Notes under the pieces: generated by a model
What the model was told of the DNA's origin: nothing
Database searches by the model: none
The model's input: the letters and a program-made list of their open reading frames with translations, nothing else
Shown: positions 6,713 through 14,362 of the stretch, in pieces
Numbering within the stretch: position 1 is the stretch's first letter
Layout of the letters: the number at the start of each line of letters is the position of its first letter
Position numbers and translations under genes: made by a program
From: Oscillospiraceae bacterium
Lineage (GTDB): Bacteria > Bacillota > Clostridia > Oscillospirales > Acutalibacteraceae
Direction: 5' to 3'
NCBI GenBank assembly: GCA_902787025.1
Contig: CADAER010000026.1
Coordinates: forward strand, 1-46,255
Length of the DNA stretch: 46,255 nt

Positions 6713-8039
6713 AGTTCTGAACTTTTTTGCCGTTTTTCTGCGCTTCGTCAAGTTTTCTTTCGCGGCGGTGAAGCGTTTCATCCGACTGCGGTCTGATATC
6801 GCCCGCCTTTGTGAGCGCCCACTTGGTAAGGCTGGGACCTACAAGCTGATTTATCAGCACGGCGAAAAGAACGATATTGCGTATCAAATCGCCGTCGCCC
6901 GGCAGTTCCGCGGCGGTCACGCACATTCCGAGCGCAACGCCCGCCTGAGGCAGAAGGGTTATGCCGAGATATTTCTCAATGTTTTTGTCACAACCCGACA
7001 GTCTTGCCGAATACTTTGTGCCGCAATATTTGCCGAAGGCTCTGAAAAATGTGTAGGCAAGACCGATTACAACCGCCATAATCTTTGCAAATACGGTAAG
7101 GTCAAGCTGAGCACCCGACAGTACGAAGAACAGTTCGAGTATAGGTCCCGTCCAGCCGTCCGCCACCTTCATAATCTCATCCGAAAGCGGACACATATTA
7201 CAGAAGACGCTGCCCAGCATCATACACACGAGCAGGGGCGAAAAACCGATTTTCACGGGACCCGCCTTGAATTTAAGCATTGAAATTGCGACGGTTAAAA
7301 AGACAAAGCTTATTGTCATAACAAGGCGGTTTGTGTTCGAATGGAACATTGCCTCGATTTTCGTCAGCGCAAAGCCCGCAACCGCTCCGAGAGCGAGCGA
7401 AACACCGATTTCAATGAGCGGGTCAACTATTATTGAGAATATATCGGGCGAGCCTGTTTTGAGCGCCTTCGCAATTCCGAAAGAGACGGCAAAAAGCACG
7501 AGACCAACCGCGTCGTCAAGTGCGACAATGGGCAGAAGAATATCGACTACCGGACCTTTCGCCTTATACTGGCGCACAACCATAAGTGTTGCCGCAGGCG
7601 CCGTTGCCGCCGCAATCGCGCCGAGAGTGAGCACTGCGGGTATCGACAGAACATCCGGTCTGAGAAAATGGATTATTATAAGCCCCGCATCTGTAACGGC
7701 CGTTGCCATGCAGGCCTGAACAATGCCGATTACGGTTGCCTGCCTGCCCGTTTCGCGAAGTTGCGAAAGGCGGAACTCGTTGCCGATTGAAAAGGCGATG
7801 AAGCCGAGAGCGACATCGGAAATAACGGAGATGCCGTCGAGCTCCTCATAGCTCTGAAAGCCCATACCGGGTATGCCGATAAAAGCGGTGAGCCTGCCGA
7901 AAATGCAGGGACCTATAAGAACGCCCGCAATAAGATATGCCGTGACATCGGGCAGATTGAATTTTTTGAAAACTTTAAGTCGCGTGAGAAGCAATCCCAC
8001 AGCCATGGCTATTGAGATTGACAGCAATGTGGTACTCAT
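6711..8039 (-). CDS. Cation:proton antiporter (CPA2/KefB-like)
   Basis: 442 aa integral membrane protein with about 12 hydrophobic segments. It shows the CPA2 N-terminal pattern (LPDVTAYLIAGVLIGPCIFGRL) and the conserved core around AATAPAATLMVV and LDDAVGLVLFA, where paired acidic residues bind the cation. There is a short charged cytosolic tail and no C-terminal TrkA-N domain, unlike KefB/KefC. It probably exchanges Na+ or K+ for H+. It is a single-gene unit with its own promoter (8087-8115) and a GAGGAAC ribosome site. Which cation it carries cannot be told from sequence. Confidence 0.85.
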   Translation of the reverse strand: MSTTLLSISIAMAVGLLLTRLKVFKKFNLPDVTAYLIAGVLIGPCIFGRLTAFIGIPGMGFQSYEELDGISVISDVALGFIAFSIGNEFRLSQLRETGRQATVIGIVQACMATAVTDAGLIIIHFLRPDVLSIPAVLTLGAIAAATAPAATLMVVRQYKAKGPVVDILLPIVALDDAVGLVLFAVSFGIAKALKTGSPDIFSIIVDPLIEIGVSLALGAVAGFALTKIEAMFHSNTNRLVMTISFVFLTVAISMLKFKAGPVKIGFSPLLVCMMLGSVFCNMCPLSDEIMKVADGWTGPILELFFVLSGAQLDLTVFAKIMAVVIGLAYTFFRAFGKYCGTKYSARLSGCDKNIEKYLGITLLPQAGVALGMCVTAAELPGDGDLIRNIVLFAVLINQLVGPSLTKWALTKAGDIRPQSDETLHRRERKLDEAQKNGKKVQN

Positions 8040-8086
8040 TTTTTGTTCCTCTTTTTATTATTGAAAGTATTTTCCGCAACGATTTA

Positions 8087-8115
8087 ATAATATAACAAAC
8101 GAGATGTAAAAACAA
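8087..8115 (-). promoter_or_regulatory. Promoter of the antiporter gene
   Basis: Minus strand TTGTTT (8115-8110), 17 nt, TATTAT (8092-8087), about 48 nt before the ATG. Confidence 0.5.
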
Positions 8116-8131
8116 TGACGTAAAACAAGAA

Positions 8132-8160
8132 ATCCCCGCCTTCCGGCGGGGATTTTTTAG
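8132..8160. terminator. Terminator after the HTH gene
   Basis: Perfect 9-bp stem ATCCCCGCC/GGCGGGGAT (8132-8140 / 8145-8153) with a TTCC loop. T6 follows on the plus strand and ATTTCTTGTTTT on the minus strand. It lies just downstream of the minus-strand gene ending at 8175. Confidence 0.8.
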
Positions 8161-8174
8161 GTATTATCACTGTT

Positions 8175-8690
8175 TTATCTGCCGCGCAGTTCTCTGAGTT
8201 TGTTTTCGTCAATGTTGCCGTCGGCTATTTTGCTGTCAACCCAGAGCTTGAGCGAGGCGGCGTCCGCGATAAGGCGCTCCAGCTCGTTCTGAATCGAAAC
8301 AAAATCCTTGAGTTCGGAGTCGTCGTCTATCTTGCCGTCGCAGGTTATTTCAATAAGTCTGTCTTTCTGGGAGTTGAGTTTGTTGTTGGCGGCGAGCAGG
8401 TCGAGAACTATCTCGGAGACGGGCTTTTCCTCAACCTCGCAGAAGCGGCTTTCCCTGCCTATCGCGCACTCTCGCGCGCAGTAGTAACTGCAAAGGTTGG
8501 GCTTTTTGTATGCCTTCTGCATGGCAACAACCTCCTCGGGAGTAGCCGGGGATTTGTCGCTTTCGATTTTCTCTATTCTGCTGTCGGATATCCACTCCAG
8601 CTTTTCGCTTGCCTGAGCGCGGGTGAGACCGCACGCCTCCCTGCAAAGCTGATACATATTTTTATTTGCCTTAGAAGACTGTCTGCCCAT
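8175..8690 (-). CDS. XRE-like helix-turn-helix protein with Cys cluster
   Basis: 171 aa from the ATG at 8690. That start is preferred because GGAGGAG lies 10 nt upstream and the promoter -10 box (8724-8729) would fall inside a longer reading. Residues about 8-55 form a Cro/CI-type HTH (LCREACGLTRAQASEKL, then SDSRIEKIES). Next come four clustered Cys (CSYYCARECAIG... FCEV), a possible metal-binding site. The last half is helical and acidic, rich in Leu, Asp and Glu, likely coiled coil. It probably regulates transcription in response to a ligand or metal. It has its own promoter but follows two small genes on the same strand. Confidence 0.75.
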   Translation of the reverse strand: MGRQSSKANKNMYQLCREACGLTRAQASEKLEWISDSRIEKIESDKSPATPEEVVAMQKAYKKPNLCSYYCARECAIGRESRFCEVEEKPVSEIVLDLLAANNKLNSQKDRLIEITCDGKIDDDSELKDFVSIQNELERLIADAASLKLWVDSKIADGNIDENKLRELRGR

Positions 8691-8723
8691 ATAAACAAAC
8701 TCCTCCGAATAGTTTATACGGGC

Positions 8724-8752
8724 ATTATAGCACATTATTATTCTTTTTTAAA
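8724..8752 (-). promoter_or_regulatory. Promoter of the HTH gene
   Basis: Minus strand TTTAAA (8752-8747), 17 nt, TATAAT (8729-8724) with an extended TGC before it. It fixes the HTH start at 8690. Confidence 0.65.
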
Positions 8753-8765
8753 GACTCAAATCATT

Positions 8766-9002
8766 TTATACGACAAAATAATCGCCGTCGTCGAATTCGG
8801 GTTCTTCAAAGCCGTCAAGAATTCCTGAGAGACGGAGTTCCTCGAGTTCAAATCTGTCGTTCTCGCTCAGGCAGGCATCGCCGTAAATCGAGTCGCTGTC
8901 AGAGAAACTGTCACCGAAGAGGCTGCGGTCGGTTCCCGCGTCGAAGCCGTAACCGCTCTCGCCGCAGCCGTAAATTGAATCATAAATTGCTTTATAAGTC
9001 AT
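8766..9002 (-). CDS. Small acidic hypothetical protein
   Basis: 78 aa, rich in Asp, Glu, Ser, Tyr and Gly, with repeated DSIYG words (residues about 8-12 and 37-41). It has no signal peptide or membrane span and the C-terminus is EFDDGDYFVV. AGAGGTG lies 8 nt before the ATG. It sits between a 39-aa Cys-rich membrane peptide and the HTH gene. I do not recognise it. Composition suggests an unstructured cytosolic protein. Confidence 0.6.
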   Translation of the reverse strand: MTYKAIYDSIYGCGESGYGFDAGTDRSLFGDSFSDSDSIYGDACLSENDRFELEELRLSGILDGFEEPEFDDGDYFVV

Positions 9003-9068
9003 TTTTCACACCTCTTTCTTTAAGATTAAAACTTTTTTTGTTTCTGTTATTTACTTGCAGTATTTTAT

Positions 9069-9188
9069 TCAATAGAAGAACACATATGCGGGCAGGAATA
9101 TTATTGCGAACAGCGAAAGAACAGCCAGGATGATAAAAGGCAGGCAACCGCATCCGCAGCCGCTGCAGCCGCAACCGTCGTTTCTCAT
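9069..9188 (-). CDS. 39-aa Cys/Gly-rich single-pass membrane miniprotein
   Basis: ATG at 9188, stop at 9069-9071. The N-terminus is MRNDGCGCSGCGCGC, with five Cys alternating with Gly, followed by a 22-residue hydrophobic segment (PFIILAVLSLFAIIFLPAYVFF). An AAAGGGGG ribosome site lies 7-8 nt upstream. The layout resembles the very short Cys/Gly-rich hydrophobic proteins of Firmicutes, such as the YjcZ type linked to sporulation, but this is only a resemblance. The Cys cluster could bind a metal or anchor the peptide by disulfides. It heads a minus-strand group with the 78-aa gene. Confidence 0.65.
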   Translation of the reverse strand: MRNDGCGCSGCGCGCLPFIILAVLSLFAIIFLPAYVFFY

Positions 9189-9335
9189 TGATATTCCCCC
9201 TTTCGTCTTACTGCACCTATATATTATCATCCGCGGACACGGTAATAAATGATTACAGAAGTGAAAAGGATTATTCTATTTTTGCTGTTCGGGAGAAATA
9301 AACGCTTTTATTTTTCGCCGCGGGAGAATATCGGC

Positions 9336-9364
9336 TTGAAATAAAGTATTTTATATGAGATAAT
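9336..9364 (+). promoter_or_regulatory. Promoter of the GDPD/beta-helix operon
   Basis: TTGAAA (9336-9341), 17 nt, GATAAT (9359-9364), about 40 nt before the ATG at 9404. The rest of 9189-9335 holds nothing I can assign beyond a weak minus-strand -10. Confidence 0.55.
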
Positions 9365-9403
9365 TATTATATTAAAACTGAAATTATACGGGAGATTTTC
9401 AAA

Positions 9404-10324
9404 ATGAAAAAAACGGTGTCGGTTTTTCTTGTATTCGCTATTATTATAAGCTGTTCCGTATGGGCGTTCGCAGCAAATCTCACGCCTTCCGTCTATTCGT
9501 CGAACATAATTCCGAGCGGCACAATGCGTATGATTGCGCACAGAGGCTATTCTGCGGTTGCTCCCGCCAACACCCTGCCCGCTTATGTCGCCGCGGGTAA
9601 ATCGGATTTCTGGGGCGCGGAGTGCGACATTCAGCGCACGAAGGACGGCGTCTGGATTCTTATGCACGACGACACGGTTGACGCAACGACAAACGGAACG
9701 GGTAAAATCTCCGAAATGACCTATGCCGAAATAAAAGAACTCAACATTGACGCGGGCAGCAATCTCGAAACATACCCGGACGAAAAGGTGCCGACGCTGA
9801 CGGAATACCTTGATGTATGCAAAGAATACAAGTTGCATCCCGTCATTGAGATTAAGGCAAACGCGGATCCCGCAGTCATAAACGAGGTGGCGGAAATACT
9901 CAGCGCCCGTGAAGAAAAGGATATGTTTGTCGTTATATCTTTCGGACGTGAAATCTGCGTGCGGATGAAGGAACTTATGCCCGAACTTCCCGTTTATTAT
10001 CTGATAGGTTTTGAGGGCGTTTCGCAGGAGGATATCGATTTTGCCGTTCAGAATCATCTTGACGGAATGGATATTCATGTTTTTCTGCCCGACGATTATG
10101 TGGAAGCGGTCAAGAAATCGGGTCTGGATATTTTTGTGTGGACCATTGACGACATCGGCAACGCGGAACGGTTTTACAAGCTGGGAATAAACGCGATAAC
10201 CACAAATTCCCTCACGCAGGAAAAGCCCGACGGCAATGTTTTTCAGCAGATCTGGTGGGCTCTGCGGGATTTCATATATAATGTGAAAGTGTTTTTCGTA
10301 AATCTTTTTGACAAAACGGCGTAA
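9404..10324 (+). CDS. Secreted glycerophosphodiester phosphodiesterase
   Basis: 306 aa. Signal peptide at residues 1-23 (hydrophobic core, cleavage after AFA). The GDPD TIM-barrel begins at MIAHRGYSAVAPANT, with catalytic His46/Arg47, metal ligands Glu73 and Asp75 (GAECDIQRTKDG), and the second His88 in LMHDDTVDATTNGTG. It hydrolyses glycerophosphodiesters to glycerol-3-phosphate and an alcohol, probably outside the membrane on lipid headgroups or teichoic acid. After the barrel (about residue 270) it ends in an aromatic, hydrophobic tail, WWALRDFIYNVKVFFVNLF, also seen in three other secreted proteins here. It is 24 bp before the beta-helix gene and likely cotranscribed. Confidence 0.9.
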   Translation: MKKTVSVFLVFAIIISCSVWAFAANLTPSVYSSNIIPSGTMRMIAHRGYSAVAPANTLPAYVAAGKSDFWGAECDIQRTKDGVWILMHDDTVDATTNGTGKISEMTYAEIKELNIDAGSNLETYPDEKVPTLTEYLDVCKEYKLHPVIEIKANADPAVINEVAEILSAREEKDMFVVISFGREICVRMKELMPELPVYYLIGFEGVSQEDIDFAVQNHLDGMDIHVFLPDDYVEAVKKSGLDIFVWTIDDIGNAERFYKLGINAITTNSLTQEKPDGNVFQQIWWALRDFIYNVKVFFVNLFDKTA

Positions 10325-10348
10325 CAGGCGGAAAAAGGAGAATTGTTT

Positions 10349-12529
10349 ATGATTAAAAAATGCTTCTCTGTTGTTCTGATAATTTCATTGATATTCGGGG
10401 CGGTGACTGTGGGAATGAACACTTACGCCGAAGAGGCAGACGCGATTTATGTTTCCGTTGACGGCAGCGATGAAAACGACGGAAGTATCGGGAATCCTCT
10501 CGCTACCTTAGCCGCGGCTAAAGAACTCGCGAAATCAAAAAGCGGCAATGTCACCGTTTATTTCAGGCAGGGCTCGTATTCTCTTTATGATACGGCCCGC
10601 TTCACACCGGAAGACAAAAGCGGGGTTACATACAGCGCCTATGAAAACGAAAAGGTGGTTTTCACGGCGGGCGTGCCTTACACGGGCTTTGAAAACTGCA
10701 CCGTAAACGGTATAAAGGCATTCAGGAAAAACGTCGGCAAGGACGCGGATTTCAACATTCTTTTCAATGAAAAAACCACGCTGAACCGCACAAGATACCC
10801 TGAGAGCGGTTATCTCTACATTAAGGGTGTTGATGAAAAATACTGCATAAATCCCGAGCTTGAAACAGACTCGAATTATCACAAGGGCTACACCGCGTTT
10901 ATTGCGGATAAAAAAGATATTCCCGAAATGAAAAACGCGGGAAGCGTTGTTGTGCGTGTGCTTCACTTCTGGAAGGATGAGATGCTCGGCGTTAAGAGTT
11001 ATGACTCCGCGACAGGGCTTCTGCAGTTCACAAAGCCCTCCGCGATGACCTTCCACAAGGACGAGCGGTATTTTCTTGAAAATGTTTTTGAGGCGCTTGA
11101 CAAACCAGGCGAGTGGTATTTAGACAAGAACGAAGGCGTGCTTTATTACATACCGCAGAAAGGCGAAGAAGCCGCGGACCTCACGCTGTGGGGCGGCGAG
11201 ACCGAAACGCTCATAAGCATTGACGGTGTCGATGACATCCGCTTTGAGAAAATCATATTCAGGGGAAACGGATTCAATGTGCCGGAGCAGAGAGATTTTT
11301 CGCAGGCGGCATACAACGCCCCGACCTGTGTTTCATGCGTAAACTCAAAAGGGTTTGAAATACAGAACTGCGAGTTCCGCGACATTGCCGCGTGCGCCGT
11401 GTTCATCGGTGAAAACACGCAGAACGCGACAGTTGACAGCTCGGTTTTTGAGAATATAGGTGCTCAGGCGGTTTACATAAGAGGCGAAAACCTTGAGGAA
11501 AGCAACCCTCGTGTAACAAAAAATATCACTGTTACGAACAATCTAATTTCGGGTTTCGGCAGGGTTTTCTACAACGCTGTCGGCATACTGATTATTCACG
11601 CGAACACCGTAAACGCGAGCAATAACGAAATTCACGACGGCTACTACACGGCGATTTCGGTCGGCTGGGTGTGGGGATACTCGCACAACATAACATTCAA
11701 CAACCGCATCTGCGACAACCTCATTTACAACATCGGTCAGGGCTGGCTGTCGGATATGGGCGGAATCTACACTCTCGGCAATCAGAAAGGCACGGTGCTG
11801 TCGGGCAATGTTATTCACAATGTCGCGGCGGACCCCGGTGAAGGCGGCTACGGCGGCTGGGGAATATACCTTGATGAAGGCTCGTCTTTTATTCTAGTTG
11901 AGAAAAATCTTTCATACGCGTGCGGGAGCGACGGCTATCATCTGCACTACGGCAGCGACAATATAATCCGCAACAACATTTTCGCGCTCAACGGCGAGTC
12001 TCAGGTAAGGGTTGTTTCAAATCTCAGCCGTGTTGAGGGCGGCAAGAATACGGCGGCATTTGAAAACAACATTCTGCTCTCGGACGGCAAGGCGATGACA
12101 TTCTCACACCTGCAGGACAAAGAGGCATTTACCGAAAAAGGCAACATTTTGTGGGATTTAACCTACGGCGACGACATTTATTTATGTGCCGACGGCGGCA
12201 GTAAAAACGCGATGAGCTTTGAAACCGCGAAACGAAAGGGCTGGATTGAAAACTCAACAGCCGCGGACCCGATGTTCAGAGACGCGAAGAATTTTGACTT
12301 TGAAATAAAAGACGGCTCCCCCGCGTTGGCAAACGGTTTTGAAAGATTTGATTACTCAGACGCGGGAACTAAGGCGGGCACGGTAATCGGGGTTTCTCTT
12401 GAAGGCGGAAAGACTCTCTACAATTCACAGTCGGCGGTTGTGGAATACACCGCTTCAAGAGAACCGTTTCATATTTTTTTGATGTTCTGGTATAAGATTG
12501 TTGATTTTTTCGGGAAGTTGTTTAAATGA
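10349..12529 (+). CDS. Secreted right-handed beta-helix protein, possible glycosidase (GH141/GH120-like)
   Basis: 726 aa from the ATG at 10349, 8 nt after AGGAG. Signal peptide to about residue 27 (TYAEE). The start AIYVSVDGSDENDGSIGNPLATL is the typical opening of secreted beta-helix enzymes. Residues about 70-330 have the insert pattern GEWYLDKNEGVLYYIPQ common in GH120/GH141-type proteins. Residues about 330-590 carry parallel beta-helix repeats with Asn ladders (NNLISGFG, NNEIHDGYYTAISVG, GNVIHNV). The tail is FHIFLMFWYKIVDFFGKLF, resembling those of the GDPD and the esterase. It probably cuts a plant or host polysaccharide. Exact enzyme class is not secure. Confidence 0.7.
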   Translation: MIKKCFSVVLIISLIFGAVTVGMNTYAEEADAIYVSVDGSDENDGSIGNPLATLAAAKELAKSKSGNVTVYFRQGSYSLYDTARFTPEDKSGVTYSAYENEKVVFTAGVPYTGFENCTVNGIKAFRKNVGKDADFNILFNEKTTLNRTRYPESGYLYIKGVDEKYCINPELETDSNYHKGYTAFIADKKDIPEMKNAGSVVVRVLHFWKDEMLGVKSYDSATGLLQFTKPSAMTFHKDERYFLENVFEALDKPGEWYLDKNEGVLYYIPQKGEEAADLTLWGGETETLISIDGVDDIRFEKIIFRGNGFNVPEQRDFSQAAYNAPTCVSCVNSKGFEIQNCEFRDIAACAVFIGENTQNATVDSSVFENIGAQAVYIRGENLEESNPRVTKNITVTNNLISGFGRVFYNAVGILIIHANTVNASNNEIHDGYYTAISVGWVWGYSHNITFNNRICDNLIYNIGQGWLSDMGGIYTLGNQKGTVLSGNVIHNVAADPGEGGYGGWGIYLDEGSSFILVEKNLSYACGSDGYHLHYGSDNIIRNNIFALNGESQVRVVSNLSRVEGGKNTAAFENNILLSDGKAMTFSHLQDKEAFTEKGNILWDLTYGDDIYLCADGGSKNAMSFETAKRKGWIENSTAADPMFRDAKNFDFEIKDGSPALANGFERFDYSDAGTKAGTVIGVSLEGGKTLYNSQSAVVEYTASREPFHIFLMFWYKIVDFFGKLFK

Positions 12530-12539
12530 CATAAAGAAA

Positions 12540-12581
12540 ACGGAGTTTGCTAAACGCAAACGCCGTTGATTTTTTGTTTTT
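12540..12581. terminator. Bidirectional terminator between beta-helix gene and MFS gene
   Basis: Stem ACGGaGTTTGC / GCAAACgCCGT (12540-12550 / 12556-12566) with T6GT5 following on the plus strand and TTTTCTTT on the minus strand. Confidence 0.75.
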
Positions 12582-14362
12582 CAACCCTCGGGGGCGGGTT
12601 CGAGTTCGTCACAGGTGACGGCGTAGATTTCCTCCTGGGAGGCGCCCGCGTTGGCGCGGCGTTCTCTCTCCTCAAGCACTCTGATAACCTGCCGGTGTTT
12701 TTCATCCGTGTAATCCCAGAACAGTATGTAGGGAATACAGCACAGGATATGGCCGATAAAGTCAAAGGCTATACTGATAACCATACACTTGCTTCTTATG
12801 TCGTCGCAGAAGAGTATGTCATAGTCGGAGGTAAAGCCGATGCGGTAGAAGAGAATGGGGATTATGAGCGAAATAATCGATGTGAACGGGCTTATGAACC
12901 AGTCGGTAATCGTACCCTGATAGTTTTCAAGACGCTCGCCGCTGAGATACATCTGATAGTCTTTGAGACGAACATCCATATCTCCCTGCGAAAGAGAGAT
13001 TGCCGAGTTGAGCATATCGCCCACGCACAGCGAAATGAGCATTACAAGGCCCGACATAAAGTAGTTGTCGGCAAACAGCGAGCAGGCGATTATATAGCCC
13101 GCCGACTGCCCCGCGAGGACAAGACGCTTAAAAACAATGAGCGTTCTGTATTGGAAACGTTTTCTTATCCACGGCGAGAGGAAGGCTCCGGGGTTGCCCA
13201 TCATAGCAATAAGATTCTTGACTATTACCATGACTATGCCTCTTTCGCGCCAGGTGTAAATAAGAATAACATCTCTGATTCCGAGACTGCCGTTACCGAG
13301 AGCGTCAATAAGGGCGCTAAGTGCGTTTATCCATATATATTTATTCTTGAAAATACCGTGCACGCCGTCCCAGAAGGGAATGTATTTTTTCTTCTCGACG
13401 GGAGGCTGCGGAATACGCTCTTTGATATTGCCGAGACCCGCGAACATAACAACCGTGCAGAACATCATCATAATCGGTATGATGTAGCGGTATGTGTTTA
13501 TGTGAGTAATGTCGCCGGTAAGTGCCGCGGCAAGTACGGGGAGCATCGACTCAACAAGAATGGAGTTGAGCAGATGGCTGAGTTTTTCGGGGTAAGCGCG
13601 CACAAGCATTCTTTCATGGGGGTTGGGCGAGATTGTGGATGAAATGCTGGTAGCACTGTTTGTGTAGCCGTAAATCGCGTAAAGCTGGAAAAGCAGGAAC
13701 AACTGCCATATTCTTTCGGTAAGAGGGTTGTTGTAAAGAGGAAGCCAGCAGATAAGCATAACGAGAATCATACAGGGAATAACATTGAAATAAGCGAAGA
13801 GCTTGTATCTGCCGAGTTTCGGAAGCCATCTTTTACGGATGAAAATGCTTCTCGCTCCGCCCCAGCCGACATTTATCCAGTGTGCCGCTATAAGTTTGAA
13901 AACTGTCTTGGTATTCATACCGGGCAGAGAGGTTATGTAATTGTTCACCGACGCGGGCAGAGGGATTATCACCGAAAAATCAAGCACAATGAACAGCACG
14001 CCCAGCGCCGCGAAAAACAGATAAAGCGTATATAGCAGCCGCTCCGTCCGTTTAGGCAGGAAGCCCAGATTGTCGCACACTATCATATTGATAAGCGCCC
14101 AGAATTTACCTTGAATCAGGAAAAGGACCGAAACTACCGAGAATGTGAGAACGGGGACTTCATAATAGAAGATTACAAGGAAGCACCACTGTGAAAACGA
14201 GATGTAGCCGAGAACTCTGGCGAGCGAATAGTCGCCGCCGACGGCGAGGAAGTCCCACAAATACTCTTTATAAGGCACATATTTGCCGGGCGCGGGAGTG
14301 TTCCAGTGAGTGGTGAACTCACCGAAAAATGATTTTAATTTTGCGCCTGCGTTTGAACTCAT
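12581..14362 (-). CDS. MFS/GPH-type transporter, long form
   Basis: 593 aa with about 12 membrane segments. It resembles the glycoside-pentoside-hexuronide (MFS_2) group, with the signature TISPNPHER in the first half followed by KERIPQPP before the second half. It has an extended cytosolic N-terminus (KSFFGEFTTHWNTPAPGKYVPYKEYL) and an Asp/Glu-rich C-tail. Its start overlaps the LRR protein stop by 4 bp, so the two are translated together. The closest relative in the window is the 506-aa transporter at 38312, which is likewise coupled to a membrane-anchored extracellular protein. The substrate is unknown; an envelope glycan or sugar is plausible. Confidence 0.75.
   Translation of the reverse strand: MSSNAGAKLKSFFGEFTTHWNTPAPGKYVPYKEYLWDFLAVGGDYSLARVLGYISFSQWCFLVIFYYEVPVLTFSVVSVLFLIQGKFWALINMIVCDNLGFLPKRTERLLYTLYLFFAALGVLFIVLDFSVIIPLPASVNNYITSLPGMNTKTVFKLIAAHWINVGWGGARSIFIRKRWLPKLGRYKLFAYFNVIPCMILVMLICWLPLYNNPLTERIWQLFLLFQLYAIYGYTNSATSISSTISPNPHERMLVRAYPEKLSHLLNSILVESMLPVLAAALTGDITHINTYRYIIPIMMMFCTVVMFAGLGNIKERIPQPPVEKKKYIPFWDGVHGIFKNKYIWINALSALIDALGNGSLGIRDVILIYTWRERGIVMVIVKNLIAMMGNPGAFLSPWIRKRFQYRTLIVFKRLVLAGQSAGYIIACSLFADNYFMSGLVMLISLCVGDMLNSAISLSQGDMDVRLKDYQMYLSGERLENYQGTITDWFISPFTSIISLIIPILFYRIGFTSDYDILFCDDIRSKCMVISIAFDFIGHILCCIPYILFWDYTDEKHRQVIRVLEERERRANAGASQEEIYAVTCDELEPAPEG

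Noticed and set aside
7267-7719. 150-aa plus-strand frame inside the antiporter gene
   Set aside because: Antisense shadow; the antiporter frame has clear CPA2 motifs.
12566-13642. 358-aa plus-strand frame opposite the 593-aa transporter
   Set aside because: Its composition is rich in Arg, His and Asn without any motif, while the opposite strand encodes a normal membrane carrier with coupling to its neighbour.
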